Below are positions 38,592-47,966 of a DNA stretch of 64,000 nucleotides, piece after piece. Source of the DNA: Prolixibacter denitrificans (GTDB lineage Bacteria > Bacteroidota > Bacteroidia > Bacteroidales > Prolixibacteraceae); assembly GCF_003014495.1 (NCBI RefSeq), contig NZ_PYGC01000015.1:1-64000 (forward strand). The letters are read 5' to 3'. The notes beneath the pieces are model-generated. The model was not told the origin of the DNA. It did no database searches and saw nothing but the letters and a program-made list of their open reading frames with translations. How positions within the stretch are numbered: position 1 is the first letter of the stretch; each line of letters starts with the position of its first letter. A program made the position numbers and the translations under genes.

Positions 38592-40358
38592 ATGAACAAT
38601 AATATATTGAAAAAAGGGAGTCTGTATCTACTCTTACTTGCTTTAATCTTTAGTTTCTCATCATGCAAGAAGCAGCTGGATGAAGTTGTTTATTCACAGC
38701 TTACTACAGACAATGCTTTCGTGACCCAGGATGATGCTTTGGCTGCAGTCAATGGGCTATACGCAAATCTACACAGCATTTCTTATCGTCAGATTTTTTA
38801 TGCCAATGATTTACCGACAGACGTTTGCTATAAGCAAAATTTACCGTTGGAGATTCTCAAAGAGAATGATCTGAATATGGATAACGATCTCAGCAATATG
38901 TGGACCGCTTTTTATGTGATTGTCAGTCGTTGTAACACAGCAATTGATAATATAAATAAGATTCCGGATGAGCAGTTCAATGATGCAGACGGAAACGCAA
39001 CGACCCTTAAATCACGATATATTGCTGAAGCAAAATTTATGAGAGGCTGGGCGTTTATGGAACTGTCTAATCTTTTCTACAGAATTCCGATAAACACAAA
39101 CAGTGAAATAAATCCGGCCGAGGAGTTGAAACTGGCAAGTATCGACTCGATTGATAACCAGATTATAACAGACTTGACTTATGCTGCAGCAAATTTACCT
39201 GGCTCCTATAGCGCCAGAGAAGATGCAGGACGTCCGACGTCTGGTGCAGCTAATGGAATGCTGGCTAAAGCTTATATGCGAATTGCCGGACGTGAAAGAC
39301 TCGCCGGACAGGATGGAAGTGAAAATTGGAAAGCTGCTCTTCAATATGTCAATGCCGTTATTTCCAGTAATGAGTATTCATTGCAGCCTTCAGTGCTTGA
39401 TGTATATGGATTGGATGATAGTAACGTTGCAACAGAGGGCCTGGCCAGAGGACTTGATTTGAATACGGACAAGTTATACAATAATGAAATTATCTGGGCT
39501 ATTCGCTCCAATGGCGACGGCCCGCAAGGTTCGAGTGCAGTTGGATTGGTGTTTACTCCATGGAGCTTCGACATGGGATGGAACCTGCTTAATTTACCGC
39601 TGGAATTTGCGTGGTCTTTCAATCCTTCGGATACCCGATTGACTAAATTGGTTGTAACCAATTATCCTGATATTTATGATCCTACTGGGAAATTTTACAG
39701 CTATCCACCAACCATTAATGATGTTGGGACCATGTATCATGAGGTTAAGAACGCCGATGGACAAACAACAGAGATTCATTATGAATTAACTGAATGCTAT
39801 ACATTGAAATATAAATATCAAAATACAGGCCAGTACAATTACAATACTGCCAATAATGTTATTGTTCTTCGTTACGCAGACATCCTGTTGCTAAAAGCAG
39901 AAATTCTGAATGAACTTGGCCAATCGGGTGAAGCTGTCAACTATATCAACATGGTCAGAGAGCGTGCGTTTGGAGATAACACACACGATTTAAATGCCTC
40001 CAATCTTGGAGATCAGGATGCTGTCAGGAGTGCCATTTGTGATGAAAGAGCCTGGGAGCTGAACAACGAAGGGATGAGAAGACCCGATTTGATTCGTATG
40101 GGACTTTGGAAAGATCGCATGGGCAAATATTTCGATGCTATTAAGACCAAATACCAGATTAAAGAACACAATGCAGAGGTTATAGCAGATCAGGACGATC
40201 CGGCTAATGCACCTCATACGTTCGACTACAGTGCGAACTGGAAAATCTATCCGTCGTCTTCAGATTTGACAGATAACGATCCGCGACGTTATTTCCCAAT
40301 TCCTAAAATCGAAACTGATCAAAATCCAAATCTCCTGAACAACAGACCCGGAGAATAA
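38592..40358 (+). CDS. susD: SusD/RagB-family glycan-binding lipoprotein
   Basis: 588 residues with lipobox FSSC at about residue 25. It has a SusD-like TPR fold, including WAFMELSNLFYRIP, LRYADILLLKAE and the C-terminal RYFPIPKIE-NPNL ending. It forms the lid over SusC on the cell surface. 13 bp after susC. Confidence 0.96.
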   Translation: MNNNILKKGSLYLLLLALIFSFSSCKKQLDEVVYSQLTTDNAFVTQDDALAAVNGLYANLHSISYRQIFYANDLPTDVCYKQNLPLEILKENDLNMDNDLSNMWTAFYVIVSRCNTAIDNINKIPDEQFNDADGNATTLKSRYIAEAKFMRGWAFMELSNLFYRIPINTNSEINPAEELKLASIDSIDNQIITDLTYAAANLPGSYSAREDAGRPTSGAANGMLAKAYMRIAGRERLAGQDGSENWKAALQYVNAVISSNEYSLQPSVLDVYGLDDSNVATEGLARGLDLNTDKLYNNEIIWAIRSNGDGPQGSSAVGLVFTPWSFDMGWNLLNLPLEFAWSFNPSDTRLTKLVVTNYPDIYDPTGKFYSYPPTINDVGTMYHEVKNADGQTTEIHYELTECYTLKYKYQNTGQYNYNTANNVIVLRYADILLLKAEILNELGQSGEAVNYINMVRERAFGDNTHDLNASNLGDQDAVRSAICDERAWELNNEGMRRPDLIRMGLWKDRMGKYFDAIKTKYQIKEHNAEVIADQDDPANAPHTFDYSANWKIYPSSSDLTDNDPRRYFPIPKIETDQNPNLLNNRPGE

Positions 40359-40372
40359 CAAAATGTGAATTT

Positions 40373-40400
40373 CGGTTACCCCGAATCAGCGGGGTAACCG
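40373..40400 (+). terminator. Hairpin after susD
   Basis: cggttacccc pairs with ggggtaaccg with an 8-nt loop, followed by a weak T-rich stretch. It is likely a partial terminator or stabiliser that raises susCD mRNA over the downstream enzyme genes. Confidence 0.65.
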
Positions 40401-40487
40401 GAGTTCCTTTCATACAAAGATGAATTCCTGATGGAATTAATAAAGTGGCCTCTTTAGAGGTTTGAGTAAACCGCAAAGTTATGACTC

Positions 40488-41909
40488 ATGAGAAAAATTA
40501 AATTAATATACATACTTCTCTTGTTGATGAGCAGCTTTTCATCTTGTACGAAAGATGAATTGTTAAATAGTTCAGATGTTTTGAAAGAAGTTATTGTAAA
40601 AGATGATAGCAATAAATTAAGGAATAACGTTGAAATTCAACTGAAAGAACCTGCAGCTGTCCAAATTGAATATTGGAAAAGCGGAAGTGAAGGAGAGGCG
40701 TTGACAACTCCTTTTACAGAAGATGGATTAAACCCTGTTGTCAAACTGATTTTATTAGAGCCAGATACAGTATATGACTTTCGGCTTACAATAAAAAAGG
40801 AAGCTACCCTATTTCATTCGCAGGTTTTTTCCTTCCATACGCGGTCTTTGCCGGATAATCTTTCTCCTTTCGAGAATCAGTTACCGGGATCAACATTCAG
40901 ATTTAAGGGCTACATCAGTATTGCTACTAAGCCTGAAAACTCGTATTTGTATATGATTAATGACCAGGGGAAAATTGTGTGGTACCAGTCAGCTGATAAT
41001 AAAACAATCGTCAATTCCACATTTGACCCGGTACATAATACTTTCCAGTGTATTCTTGGGCAAAACCCCAATGAGCAGTTTGGAGGAGATGAAATTCTGG
41101 TAATCGATTTATACGGCAACATCATCTTTAAGAGAACCTATGATGAACTGAAAAATCCTGATGTTCACCACGATTTCAGGCGGCTTCCCAATGGGGATTT
41201 AATCACGATAAATAGGTACAAAAAAGCATTTGATTTGTCGTCGAAAGGAGGAGGTACGAACGAGATTGTGAATGGAGATGGCCTTACAGTAATGGATCTG
41301 AACGGAAACATAAAATGGGAATGGAACTGTTTCTCAGCTATTAATCCATTGGATTACTCTTTTATAATGGATGAACCTCAAGGAGGACACCTTTCTCCTC
41401 GTCAGGACTTGTTACATGCCAATTCTGTCTCTCTGGATACTGATGGGAACTACTTAATGACATTCAACCGAATCAATCAACTATGGAAGATCAATTCCAC
41501 GACTGGAGAGGTTATTTATAAATTAGGCGTTGACGGTGATGTTGATATGCCTCAGGAGGGATATACGTCAGGCATACATTCCTCGCATATCGACCTTGAT
41601 GGCGAAATTATGGTCATTGATAATGGAAAGGCGAATCAGCAAACACGAGCGCTCTCTTTTGTTGTCGATGAAAAGGCCAAAACCGCAGTCTTAAAAAAAG
41701 ATATCAAGTTCCCAACGGAATTGTTTACGATGAATCAGGGAAGCGCATATATGATGGATTCCCAACATATTCTTTTGGGCTCTACCATGTCAAAGACTAT
41801 GGCAATCACTGATATGTCCGGCAATCCTGTTTGGCAGTATCAAACCGACGAGAAGTTTTTCAGAGCCTATTACATCGACAAGATAGACTTGACGAAATCA
41901 CCGAATTAA
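40488..41909 (+). CDS. Arylsulfotransferase (ASST)-like lipoprotein
   Basis: 473 residues with lipobox FSSC at about residue 20. It has an N-terminal Ig-like domain and then a beta-propeller with the ASST pattern: HHDFRRLPNGDLI, LLHANSVSLDTDGN and GIHSSHIDLDGEI with conserved histidines. ASST enzymes transfer sulfate from a phenolic sulfate donor without PAPS, but many Bacteroidota relatives are uncharacterised and may bind glycans. Located right behind susD in the same direction. Confidence 0.75.
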   Translation: MRKIKLIYILLLLMSSFSSCTKDELLNSSDVLKEVIVKDDSNKLRNNVEIQLKEPAAVQIEYWKSGSEGEALTTPFTEDGLNPVVKLILLEPDTVYDFRLTIKKEATLFHSQVFSFHTRSLPDNLSPFENQLPGSTFRFKGYISIATKPENSYLYMINDQGKIVWYQSADNKTIVNSTFDPVHNTFQCILGQNPNEQFGGDEILVIDLYGNIIFKRTYDELKNPDVHHDFRRLPNGDLITINRYKKAFDLSSKGGGTNEIVNGDGLTVMDLNGNIKWEWNCFSAINPLDYSFIMDEPQGGHLSPRQDLLHANSVSLDTDGNYLMTFNRINQLWKINSTTGEVIYKLGVDGDVDMPQEGYTSGIHSSHIDLDGEIMVIDNGKANQQTRALSFVVDEKAKTAVLKKDIKFPTELFTMNQGSAYMMDSQHILLGSTMSKTMAITDMSGNPVWQYQTDEKFFRAYYIDKIDLTKSPN

Positions 41910-41923
41910 AGGAAATAATCAAA

Positions 41924-42622
41924 ATGAAAATATTACTGTTAGTTATCACGATAGTGCTTGGTATGTCTTCTTGCTCCAAAGAGAAGACTGATTACAATGC
42001 ATTAAGGCCGACTCCCATTCGGTGGGATTTTAATAACCTGGATGGACTAGCGAAGGATCGGCCCGATATGATTGATAATTATTCACTGAAAGATGGTATC
42101 CTCGAAATTTTTACCCGTCCGGATACGTATGATCGGATTAAATTCAGATCGGAGGACAAGGCCTATGTACAAGGAAAATATTCGTGGAGGGTATTTGTCC
42201 CGGAAATGGGAACAGGAGACATGGCAAGCATCGGTTGCTTCTTATATAGTGATGACCAGCATGAGCTCGATTTTGAGATTGGTTATGGAAAAGAAACAGT
42301 TCGAAAATCCTTAAATGCTACCGATAATGAATTGGTGGTTTACATGACGTCACAGGGGAATCCTCACCACCAGCTAAAGACTACAATCCAAAGAAATCAG
42401 TGGTATAATTTGGATATCGATCTCGAGCTTAAAGACGGGAAATATATAGCCACCTGGTATATCAATGGCAATTCGATTACTTCACGGGAACTGGATTTTG
42501 GACCGGAGGAAACAAAATTCTATGTTTTCGTTAGTGTTGAAAACCTTACCTTTATGGGAGATCATATTCCGGCTCAAAGAAATTATGCGCAATTCGATTA
42601 TATGGAGTATCAGTATAATTGA
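41924..42622 (+). CDS. GH16-like lipoprotein
   Basis: 232 residues from the ATG of MKILLLVIT, 14 bp after the previous stop; a longer frame starts inside that gene and lacks the signal peptide. Lipobox MSSC at residue 17. The sequence HELDFEIG matches the GH16 catalytic pattern ExDxE (E114, D116, E118) in a jelly-roll-like sequence, with a C-terminal FDYMEYQYN strand. Possible endo-acting glycanase or a binding relative. The rest is too diverged to name a substrate. Confidence 0.65.
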   Translation: MKILLLVITIVLGMSSCSKEKTDYNALRPTPIRWDFNNLDGLAKDRPDMIDNYSLKDGILEIFTRPDTYDRIKFRSEDKAYVQGKYSWRVFVPEMGTGDMASIGCFLYSDDQHELDFEIGYGKETVRKSLNATDNELVVYMTSQGNPHHQLKTTIQRNQWYNLDIDLELKDGKYIATWYINGNSITSRELDFGPEETKFYVFVSVENLTFMGDHIPAQRNYAQFDYMEYQYN

Positions 42623-42672
42623 TTCAATGAGCGAATATCGGCCGCTTAAAAACCAAACATATATTATACAAA

Positions 42673-43671
42673 ATGATGCATCAACTAATTTTCCGCGTTG
42701 AAAGTAAACTACTCTTTTACTTTCTTGTGTTTATCCAACTAGCAAACATTTCCGTCGCTTCGGGGCAAACTCCGACTAAGAAAATCTCTCCGTGGTATAT
42801 CTATAAGGAGGGTAGCAGTTTCGATGATCTGGCACCTTACAAGAACATTATCAGTTCGGTTAGTGTTTTCGGAAACCCGTCAAAGGAGTTTATTGATGAG
42901 TGTCATAAGAATGGCATTTTAGTTTATCATGGTGTCTCCGGAAAAGAAGAGGACATCGATACGCCCGCGAAAATTGAAGCAGTTGCCAATGAGTATGTCA
43001 ATACCTGTAAATTGAAGGGATATGACGGCATTGATTTGGATTATGAGCAATTGGATCCTCAATTCCAGGGTGCATATTCGAAATTCTTAAGGGTGGTTTC
43101 GTTCAAACTGCACCGTTCGGGCAGGAAATTGAGTCATTGCGTCGGATTCTATCCATCATTAATCAATGACACGATTCCCAACATATTTTACGATCCCAAA
43201 GTAGTCGCTGAAACATGTGATTTAGTCCGTGTGATGTGTTACGATATGTATTATGCTCCGAACGTAGCAAATGGCATCGGCCCCACTTCTACATATCCCT
43301 GGACAAGGGATGCCATGAATTATTGGATGAAATATGTGCCGCGGAATAAATTAGTTATGGGACTGCCTGCATACTCAAATGATTATGCGATGACTCTGAA
43401 AGGGAAGGGGAGACAAGTATCTTCGAATGTCCCGGATGTTGATAGTTCGTCATTGCCCTCACCAACCTGGCTGTGGTACGAAAGAATTAACATTTACCTG
43501 TATAGTGCTCCTGACGGTAATGTCCATCTATTTTACGCCAGCGATGCGAGAAGTACGAAGAATCTGTTGGAATTGAGCGACGAGTTGGGAATTCATACCA
43601 TCGGATTTTGGCACTTTGGTTCGGTCACTCCTCCGATGTGGGGCGAAGTCAAGGAATGGGAAAATAAATGA
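42673..43671 (+). CDS. GH18 glycoside hydrolase (chitinase / endo-N-acetylglucosaminidase-like)
   Basis: 332 residues with an N-terminal signal segment ending near VASGQ. The GH18 motif DGxDxDxE is present as DGIDLDYE with catalytic E125, and MCYDMYY and a late tryptophan fit the TIM barrel. It cleaves beta-1,4 bonds next to N-acetylglucosamine by substrate-assisted catalysis. Together with the GH20 downstream it points to a chitin, N-glycan or peptidoglycan-like substrate. Confidence 0.85.
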   Translation: MMHQLIFRVESKLLFYFLVFIQLANISVASGQTPTKKISPWYIYKEGSSFDDLAPYKNIISSVSVFGNPSKEFIDECHKNGILVYHGVSGKEEDIDTPAKIEAVANEYVNTCKLKGYDGIDLDYEQLDPQFQGAYSKFLRVVSFKLHRSGRKLSHCVGFYPSLINDTIPNIFYDPKVVAETCDLVRVMCYDMYYAPNVANGIGPTSTYPWTRDAMNYWMKYVPRNKLVMGLPAYSNDYAMTLKGKGRQVSSNVPDVDSSSLPSPTWLWYERINIYLYSAPDGNVHLFYASDARSTKNLLELSDELGIHTIGFWHFGSVTPPMWGEVKEWENK

Positions 43672-44141
43672 TTTGATTGCGGGTGATTTTAAAATATTGT
43701 AATGAAGGTAGACATTCATTGTCATTTCGAATCTGTAACCGGCAAACGGTCTGATTCACATGACGAAGAACATGGTTTGTCCTGATGAATAAACTCTGGT
43801 ATGGAATCTTTCGCATAGAGCCAGTTTAACAGAGGTTTATAAGTATCCGGGGAGGCGTCTGTCGAAACCATTGTATACGGATTGGCAGTTCGCTTGTTCA
43901 ATGGTGATGTTTTCTTCCTGGTTATGACTGACTGAATATTAGGTTCACAGTAGCATAAACATACGAAAGACAGAAGGTCTTTCCCGGTACTTTTTTAACC
44001 AATTGTTCGAGCTTTACCCCGATGTATTTACAATTTGGGCGCTAAAGAGGGAGTCCCGATAGCTATTGTTACGGTGGGCTTTCTATCCGAATTCATCATT
44101 TGCATTCTCTTCCCCATCAATCCATAAAAAACAAAACGGTT
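43672..44141. other. Gene-free stretch with a possible decayed ORF
   Basis: 470 bp between GH18 and GH20. On the minus strand an open frame runs from about 43997 to a stop at 43722-43724 and reads like ordinary protein (for example NWLYAKDSIPEF). It lacks an early start codon, so it may be a gene remnant or chance. No recognised family and no other feature seen. Confidence 0.25.
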
Positions 44142-45752
44142 ATGAAAACAATGAAACTCATACTGGCCTTTTTCCTCCTTGCGGGAGTAGCTGTTTCCGC
44201 GCAGGCGGAGATCAACATCATTCCGCGTCCGGTGAGCGTAATGCCCGGCAACGGTACCTATACACTGACGGAGAAAACGGCCATTGTTTCGGGCGAAGCA
44301 ACCCAATCCGAAGCCGCTTATCTGGCGGATATCCTGTCGAAAGCTTTCGGCGAAAAGCCGCACATCAAAGCGAAAGGCAAAGGCATCGAGCTGAAGCTGA
44401 ATGCAGCCCTGCAAGACTCGCTGGGCGACGAAGGTTACCTGCTAACGGTTGAGCCCAAACGGATTGTCATCGAAGGGGCGACCCGTGCCGGTGTATTTTA
44501 CGGCATTCAGTCGCTGCGACAGCTGTTGCCACCCGCGTTTGAGTTCCATCCCGACAAAGGAAAAACCGCTGCCTTATCGGTGGTGGCCATTGCCGATAAA
44601 CCCCGGTTCCCATGGCGTGGATTTATGCTCGACGTGGCCCGTCATTTCAAGGGAGTAGACGTGGTGAAAGGTCTGCTCGACCAGATGGCGCTGATGAAGA
44701 TGAACGTCTTCCACTGGCACCTGACGGATGACCAGGGATGGCGCATCGAAATCAAGAAGTACCCGAAACTGACATCGGTGGGCGGCTACCGGAAAGACAC
44801 ACAAGCGGCCCGTCACAGCGACAAACGCGAAGGCAAGCCACACAGCGGATTCTATACGCAGGAGCAAATCAAGGATATCTTTGCTTACGCCACCGCGCGG
44901 CACATTCGCATCGTTCCGGAGATTGAAATGCCCGGTCATGCTTCGGCAGCCATTGCAGCTTATCCGTGGCTCGGGGTGTTGGGAACCACGAAAGAGGTGC
45001 CGGTGACCTTTGGCAAGCTGCCCGACTCATTCAATATTGCCGATCCACGTGTTATTCAATTTCTGGAAGATGTGCTCACCGAAGTTTTCAACCTGTTTCC
45101 CGGCAAAGTGGTCCATATCGGGGGAGATGAGGTGATGTACGACGCGTGGAAGGAATCGGAAGCCATGCAGGCGTTGATGAAGAAGGAAGGACTGACGTCT
45201 CCCGCCGATTTACAAATCTGGTTCACCAACCGCATCTCGCAGTTCGTCGACAGTACGGGCCATCGCATGATGGGATGGAACGAAATCCTCGGCGATAACG
45301 TGCATGAGTGGCAGGATTCGGCCGATACGCAGGTAAAACAGACGCTCGCCAAATCGGCTATCATCGAATTCTGGAAAGGGAGCCTCGATTTGATCAACAA
45401 GGCGGTTTCGAATGGCTACGATGTGGTGAATGCTTACCACCGGATGACCTATCTCGATTATAACTATAAAATGATTCCGCTTTCGAAAGCCTATTCATTC
45501 AATCCCATTCCCGAAGGACTCGACCCGAAGTACGATTCGAAGATATTAGGTTTCGGGTGCCAGATGTGGAGTGAATGGATTCCCACCACGCAGTCGATGG
45601 ATCTGAAGATATTCCCCCGGTTAGCCGCTTACGCTGAAGTAGGCTGGACGCCGCTGCCCGATAAAAACTATCAACGCTTCCTCGACGCCCTGCACAACAT
45701 GGAACAACGCTGGCAGCTGGAAGGCATCGATTACTACAAAGGTGAGGAATAG
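44142..45752 (+). CDS. GH20 beta-N-acetylhexosaminidase
   Basis: 536 residues from the ATG of MKTMKLIL, with a signal peptide ending in VSAQA. An N-terminal GH20b domain precedes the catalytic barrel, with the D329-E330 catalytic pair in HIGGDEV, plus FHWHLTDDQGWR and PEIEMPGHA. It removes terminal N-acetylglucosamine or N-acetylgalactosamine. Base composition is visibly more G/C rich than the SusC-to-GH18 block, so it may be an older resident next to a later-acquired locus. Confidence 0.95.
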   Translation: MKTMKLILAFFLLAGVAVSAQAEINIIPRPVSVMPGNGTYTLTEKTAIVSGEATQSEAAYLADILSKAFGEKPHIKAKGKGIELKLNAALQDSLGDEGYLLTVEPKRIVIEGATRAGVFYGIQSLRQLLPPAFEFHPDKGKTAALSVVAIADKPRFPWRGFMLDVARHFKGVDVVKGLLDQMALMKMNVFHWHLTDDQGWRIEIKKYPKLTSVGGYRKDTQAARHSDKREGKPHSGFYTQEQIKDIFAYATARHIRIVPEIEMPGHASAAIAAYPWLGVLGTTKEVPVTFGKLPDSFNIADPRVIQFLEDVLTEVFNLFPGKVVHIGGDEVMYDAWKESEAMQALMKKEGLTSPADLQIWFTNRISQFVDSTGHRMMGWNEILGDNVHEWQDSADTQVKQTLAKSAIIEFWKGSLDLINKAVSNGYDVVNAYHRMTYLDYNYKMIPLSKAYSFNPIPEGLDPKYDSKILGFGCQMWSEWIPTTQSMDLKIFPRLAAYAEVGWTPLPDKNYQRFLDALHNMEQRWQLEGIDYYKGEE

Positions 45753-45787
45753 GGAATATTCAACGATATAAAATGCAAAGCACATAG

Positions 45788-45810
45788 AGCCGGGGAATTT
45801 CCCCGGCTTT
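45788..45810 (+). terminator. Terminator-like hairpin after GH20
   Basis: agccgggg pairs with ccccggct over a 5-nt loop, followed by a short T run. Confidence 0.65.
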
Positions 45811-45846
45811 GCTGTTATGGTACGTTGGTTAATGACCGTTTTCCCC

Positions 45847-46188
45847 GTAGGGTCACGACAAGTCGTGACCGTGTCGCTAGCCAATCACGATAAATTGCAG
45901 GTGTTTGTCATGTGGCCACGATGTATCCCGTTTCTACCGTGTTTGCGATATGGGGTATGTGCGTTTGCATTGTAGGGTCAGGATATATCCTGACCGATTC
46001 GCTACCCGGTTGCCTGCAGTTTTTGATGTTTGGTGCACGGCCGGGATGTATCCCGACCCTGCAATGTTTGTGATATTGGATGGTGCGTGTTTTCGATGTA
46101 GGGTCAGGACATGTCCTGACCGTTACAACGCGCTATCCCCGGACATTTCCGGTGTTTGTCATTCGGCCACGATATATAGTGGCCCTAC
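45847..46188. repeat. Cluster of family A REP/BIME palindromes
   Basis: Palindromes at 45847-45882 (core ggtcacgacaagtcgtgacc), about 45913-45930 (half), 45972-45995 (core ggtcaggatatatcctgacc), 46039-46062, 46098-46121 (core ggtcaggacatgtcctgacc) and 46165-46188 (core ggccacgatatatagtggcc). They alternate in orientation, edged by gtaggg on the left and ccctac on the right. Two opposed palindromes thus form a unit of about 91 bp (46098-46188) joined by 'gttacaacgcgctatcccc'. No gene is supported here. Confidence 0.85.
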
Positions 46189-46220
46189 AAAGCTGCTGCC
46201 GTCGCTACCTTATAATGTAT

Positions 46221-46577
46221 TTAGATCTGCTTACTGATTTCGGTGGTTTGGCCGGAATGAATTTGGAATAATACTTTTCCTGAGCGATAGGTGTCACCGA
46301 CCTTGTACCTGTACTCCAGGTAATAATTACCGGGATTCAGATTTTTAACTGTAAGAACACCCTGATCCATACTGGCATCGAGTCCGGCTAATTCGGTCGA
46401 TGTATTGTCTGCCAGATAGATAGTGTAATCGAAGCCGGGTAGCACTCCCGTTCCTACGGTGAAGGTTGCTTTCAAGGTACCGGTTCTCAGGCTTACTTCG
46501 TCTTTTTGGCAACTGCTGAAGGTAGCGAGGATAGCTACGAAAAGCAGCATCATTTTAAAGGTCCTTTTGTTGGTCAT
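46221..46577 (-). CDS. Small lipoprotein, tandem copy 1
   Basis: 118 residues with lipobox FSSC at about residues 20-23, then a single beta-sandwich-like domain with VKNLNPGNYYLEY and VLFQIHSGQTTEI. This is the pattern of a carboxypeptidase-regulatory or Ig-like fold. It is paralogous to the equally long gene at 46974-47330; both start with almost the same signal peptide. Function unknown; probably surface or periplasmic. Both copies are surrounded by family A palindromes. Confidence 0.7.
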   Translation of the reverse strand: MTNKRTFKMMLLFVAILATFSSCQKDEVSLRTGTLKATFTVGTGVLPGFDYTIYLADNTSTELAGLDASMDQGVLTVKNLNPGNYYLEYRYKVGDTYRSGKVLFQIHSGQTTEISKQI

Positions 46578-46973
46578 TTTCTAAGCGTTTTTTTATTGAT
46601 GAAATGTGGCGATAGTTTTGCCGTTGATGGTCCTGCCTGGTCACATGAAACGGGAAAGGATATCGCTGTTCGTTTAGTTTGGTCGGCGGCCGGGAGAACG
46701 GTAATCAGTTGCCGACTACGCGCTTATGTCAAATATAATAAATATTTATCCGGTTAACGAAGAGATACAAAAATTTTATGACGTATCCCGCAGAGTCACG
46801 GCATGTCCTGACCGTTGCATAATCCTGTGCCTGTAATTTTAGGCGTTTGGTGCACGGCCACGATATTTCGTGGCCCTACAGCATTTGTGATATAGGGTAT
46901 GTGCGTTTGCATTGTAGGGGCAGGATATATCTCATTCCGGCAACCAAATACCATCCATCCGTCAGTACCCGGC
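46578..46973. repeat. Promoter region and diverged family A palindromes
   Basis: Upstream region of lipoprotein copy 1, followed by family A relatives: a decayed one at about 46793-46822, a good one at 46856-46879 (core ggccacgatatttcgtggcc) and a half unit at 46914-46935. The sequence near 46735-46775 (tatttatccggttaacgaagagatacaaaa) recurs upstream of copy 2 at about 47496-47527. No gene. Confidence 0.65.
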
Positions 46974-47330
46974 TTACAACTGGAAAGTTAGTTCCGTTGT
47001 TTTGCCCGAATGAATTTGAAACAGTACCTGCTTCGAGTAGTACCTGTCGGCAATGGTGTAGTTATAATTTAAGTAGTAGTTCCCCGGATTCAGGTCTTTG
47101 ACGGTAAGCACTCCCTCGAACAGGTTTTTATCGAGACCGGATATCGCCTTCGACGCATTGCTCTCGAGGGTAATGGTATAATCAATTACCGGAAGATAGT
47201 TGTTGTTGGGCGTGAAGTTCACTTTTAATGCGCCGGTTCTCAGGCTTACCTCGTCTTTTTTGCAACTGCTGAAGGTAGCCAGGATAGCTACGAAAATCAA
47301 CATCATCTTTAAGGTCGTCTTGTTGGTCAT
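46974..47330 (-). CDS. Small lipoprotein, tandem copy 2
   Basis: 118 residues from the ATG of MTNKTTLK. A longer frame upstream is dismissed because the paralogue starts at the matching position and the signal peptide fits. Lipobox FSSC, then the same domain with VKDLNPGNYYLNY and VLFQIHSGKTTEL. It is the same length as copy 1, with about half of the mature residues changed, so the duplication is not recent. Unknown function. Confidence 0.7.
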   Translation of the reverse strand: MTNKTTLKMMLIFVAILATFSSCKKDEVSLRTGALKVNFTPNNNYLPVIDYTITLESNASKAISGLDKNLFEGVLTVKDLNPGNYYLNYNYTIADRYYSKQVLFQIHSGKTTELTFQL

Positions 47331-47544
47331 TTTATTTTTGTTTTTATGGTTGATGTGATGCAACAATGCGTTCATCCGCACACGCTCCTGTTATGCAGGA
47401 ATCGGCGGACAATGATATCGCTAAAAACCAAAGTTAGTTCGCTGCTTGGTAATCACAATCGGTTACCGGTGATGCGGTTAACCCAAATGTAGTAAATATT
47501 TATCCGGTTAACGAAGAGATACAAAAGTTTTATGACGTATCCAC

Positions 47545-47757
47545 GGGGTCACGACATGTCGTGACCGTTGCAACGCGCTATCCCCAAACATTTCCGGTGT
47601 TTGTCATGTGGCCACGATGTATCGTGGCCCTACCGTTCTTGTGATATTGGTTGGTGTGTGTTCGATGTAGGGTCAGGACATGTCCTGACCGTTACAACGC
47701 GCTATCCCATGATATTCCCTGTATTTATCAAGCGGCCACGATATATCGTGGCCCTAC
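47545..47757. repeat. Second cluster of family A BIME units
   Basis: Two full units of opposed palindromes: 47545-47633 (core ggtcacgacatgtcgtgacc with ggccacgatgtatcgtggcc) and 47667-47757 (core ggtcaggacatgtcctgacc with ggccacgatatatcgtggcc). Each is bounded by ggg/gtaggg and ccctac. The latter has nearly the same length and linker as the 46098-46188 unit. The rest of 47331-47966 has the lipoprotein promoter and a 'ccccttcaggggattagggg' repeat at about 47812-47832. Confidence 0.85.
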
Positions 47758-47893
47758 TGCGCTGTTAGGTTGCCTTTGCAGCGTTCAGTTCGTCATTTGC
47801 AGCGGCCCCAAGTCCCCTTCAGGGGATTAGGGGTGAATAATACGGCCCATCCAGACCGCTGCACTACCGGTTCCCCGTACTACATCGAAATAG

Positions 47894-47925
47894 AAATAAA
47901 AAAAGAGGCCATGTTCTGACCTCTT
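47894..47925 (-). terminator. Terminator of the DedA-ATP-grasp gene
   Basis: On the minus strand aagaggtc pairs with ggcctctt (one G-T pair) and is followed by seven T residues. Confidence 0.8.
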
Positions 47926-47966
47926 CATATCATTATTGCAGTTATTTGATGCTAAATGGTGTCTTC

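Noticed and set aside
45847-47757. Inverted repeats as ends of insertion sequences
   Set aside because: No transposase lies between them and the units are about 91 bp with opposed palindromes, which fits REP/BIME elements better.
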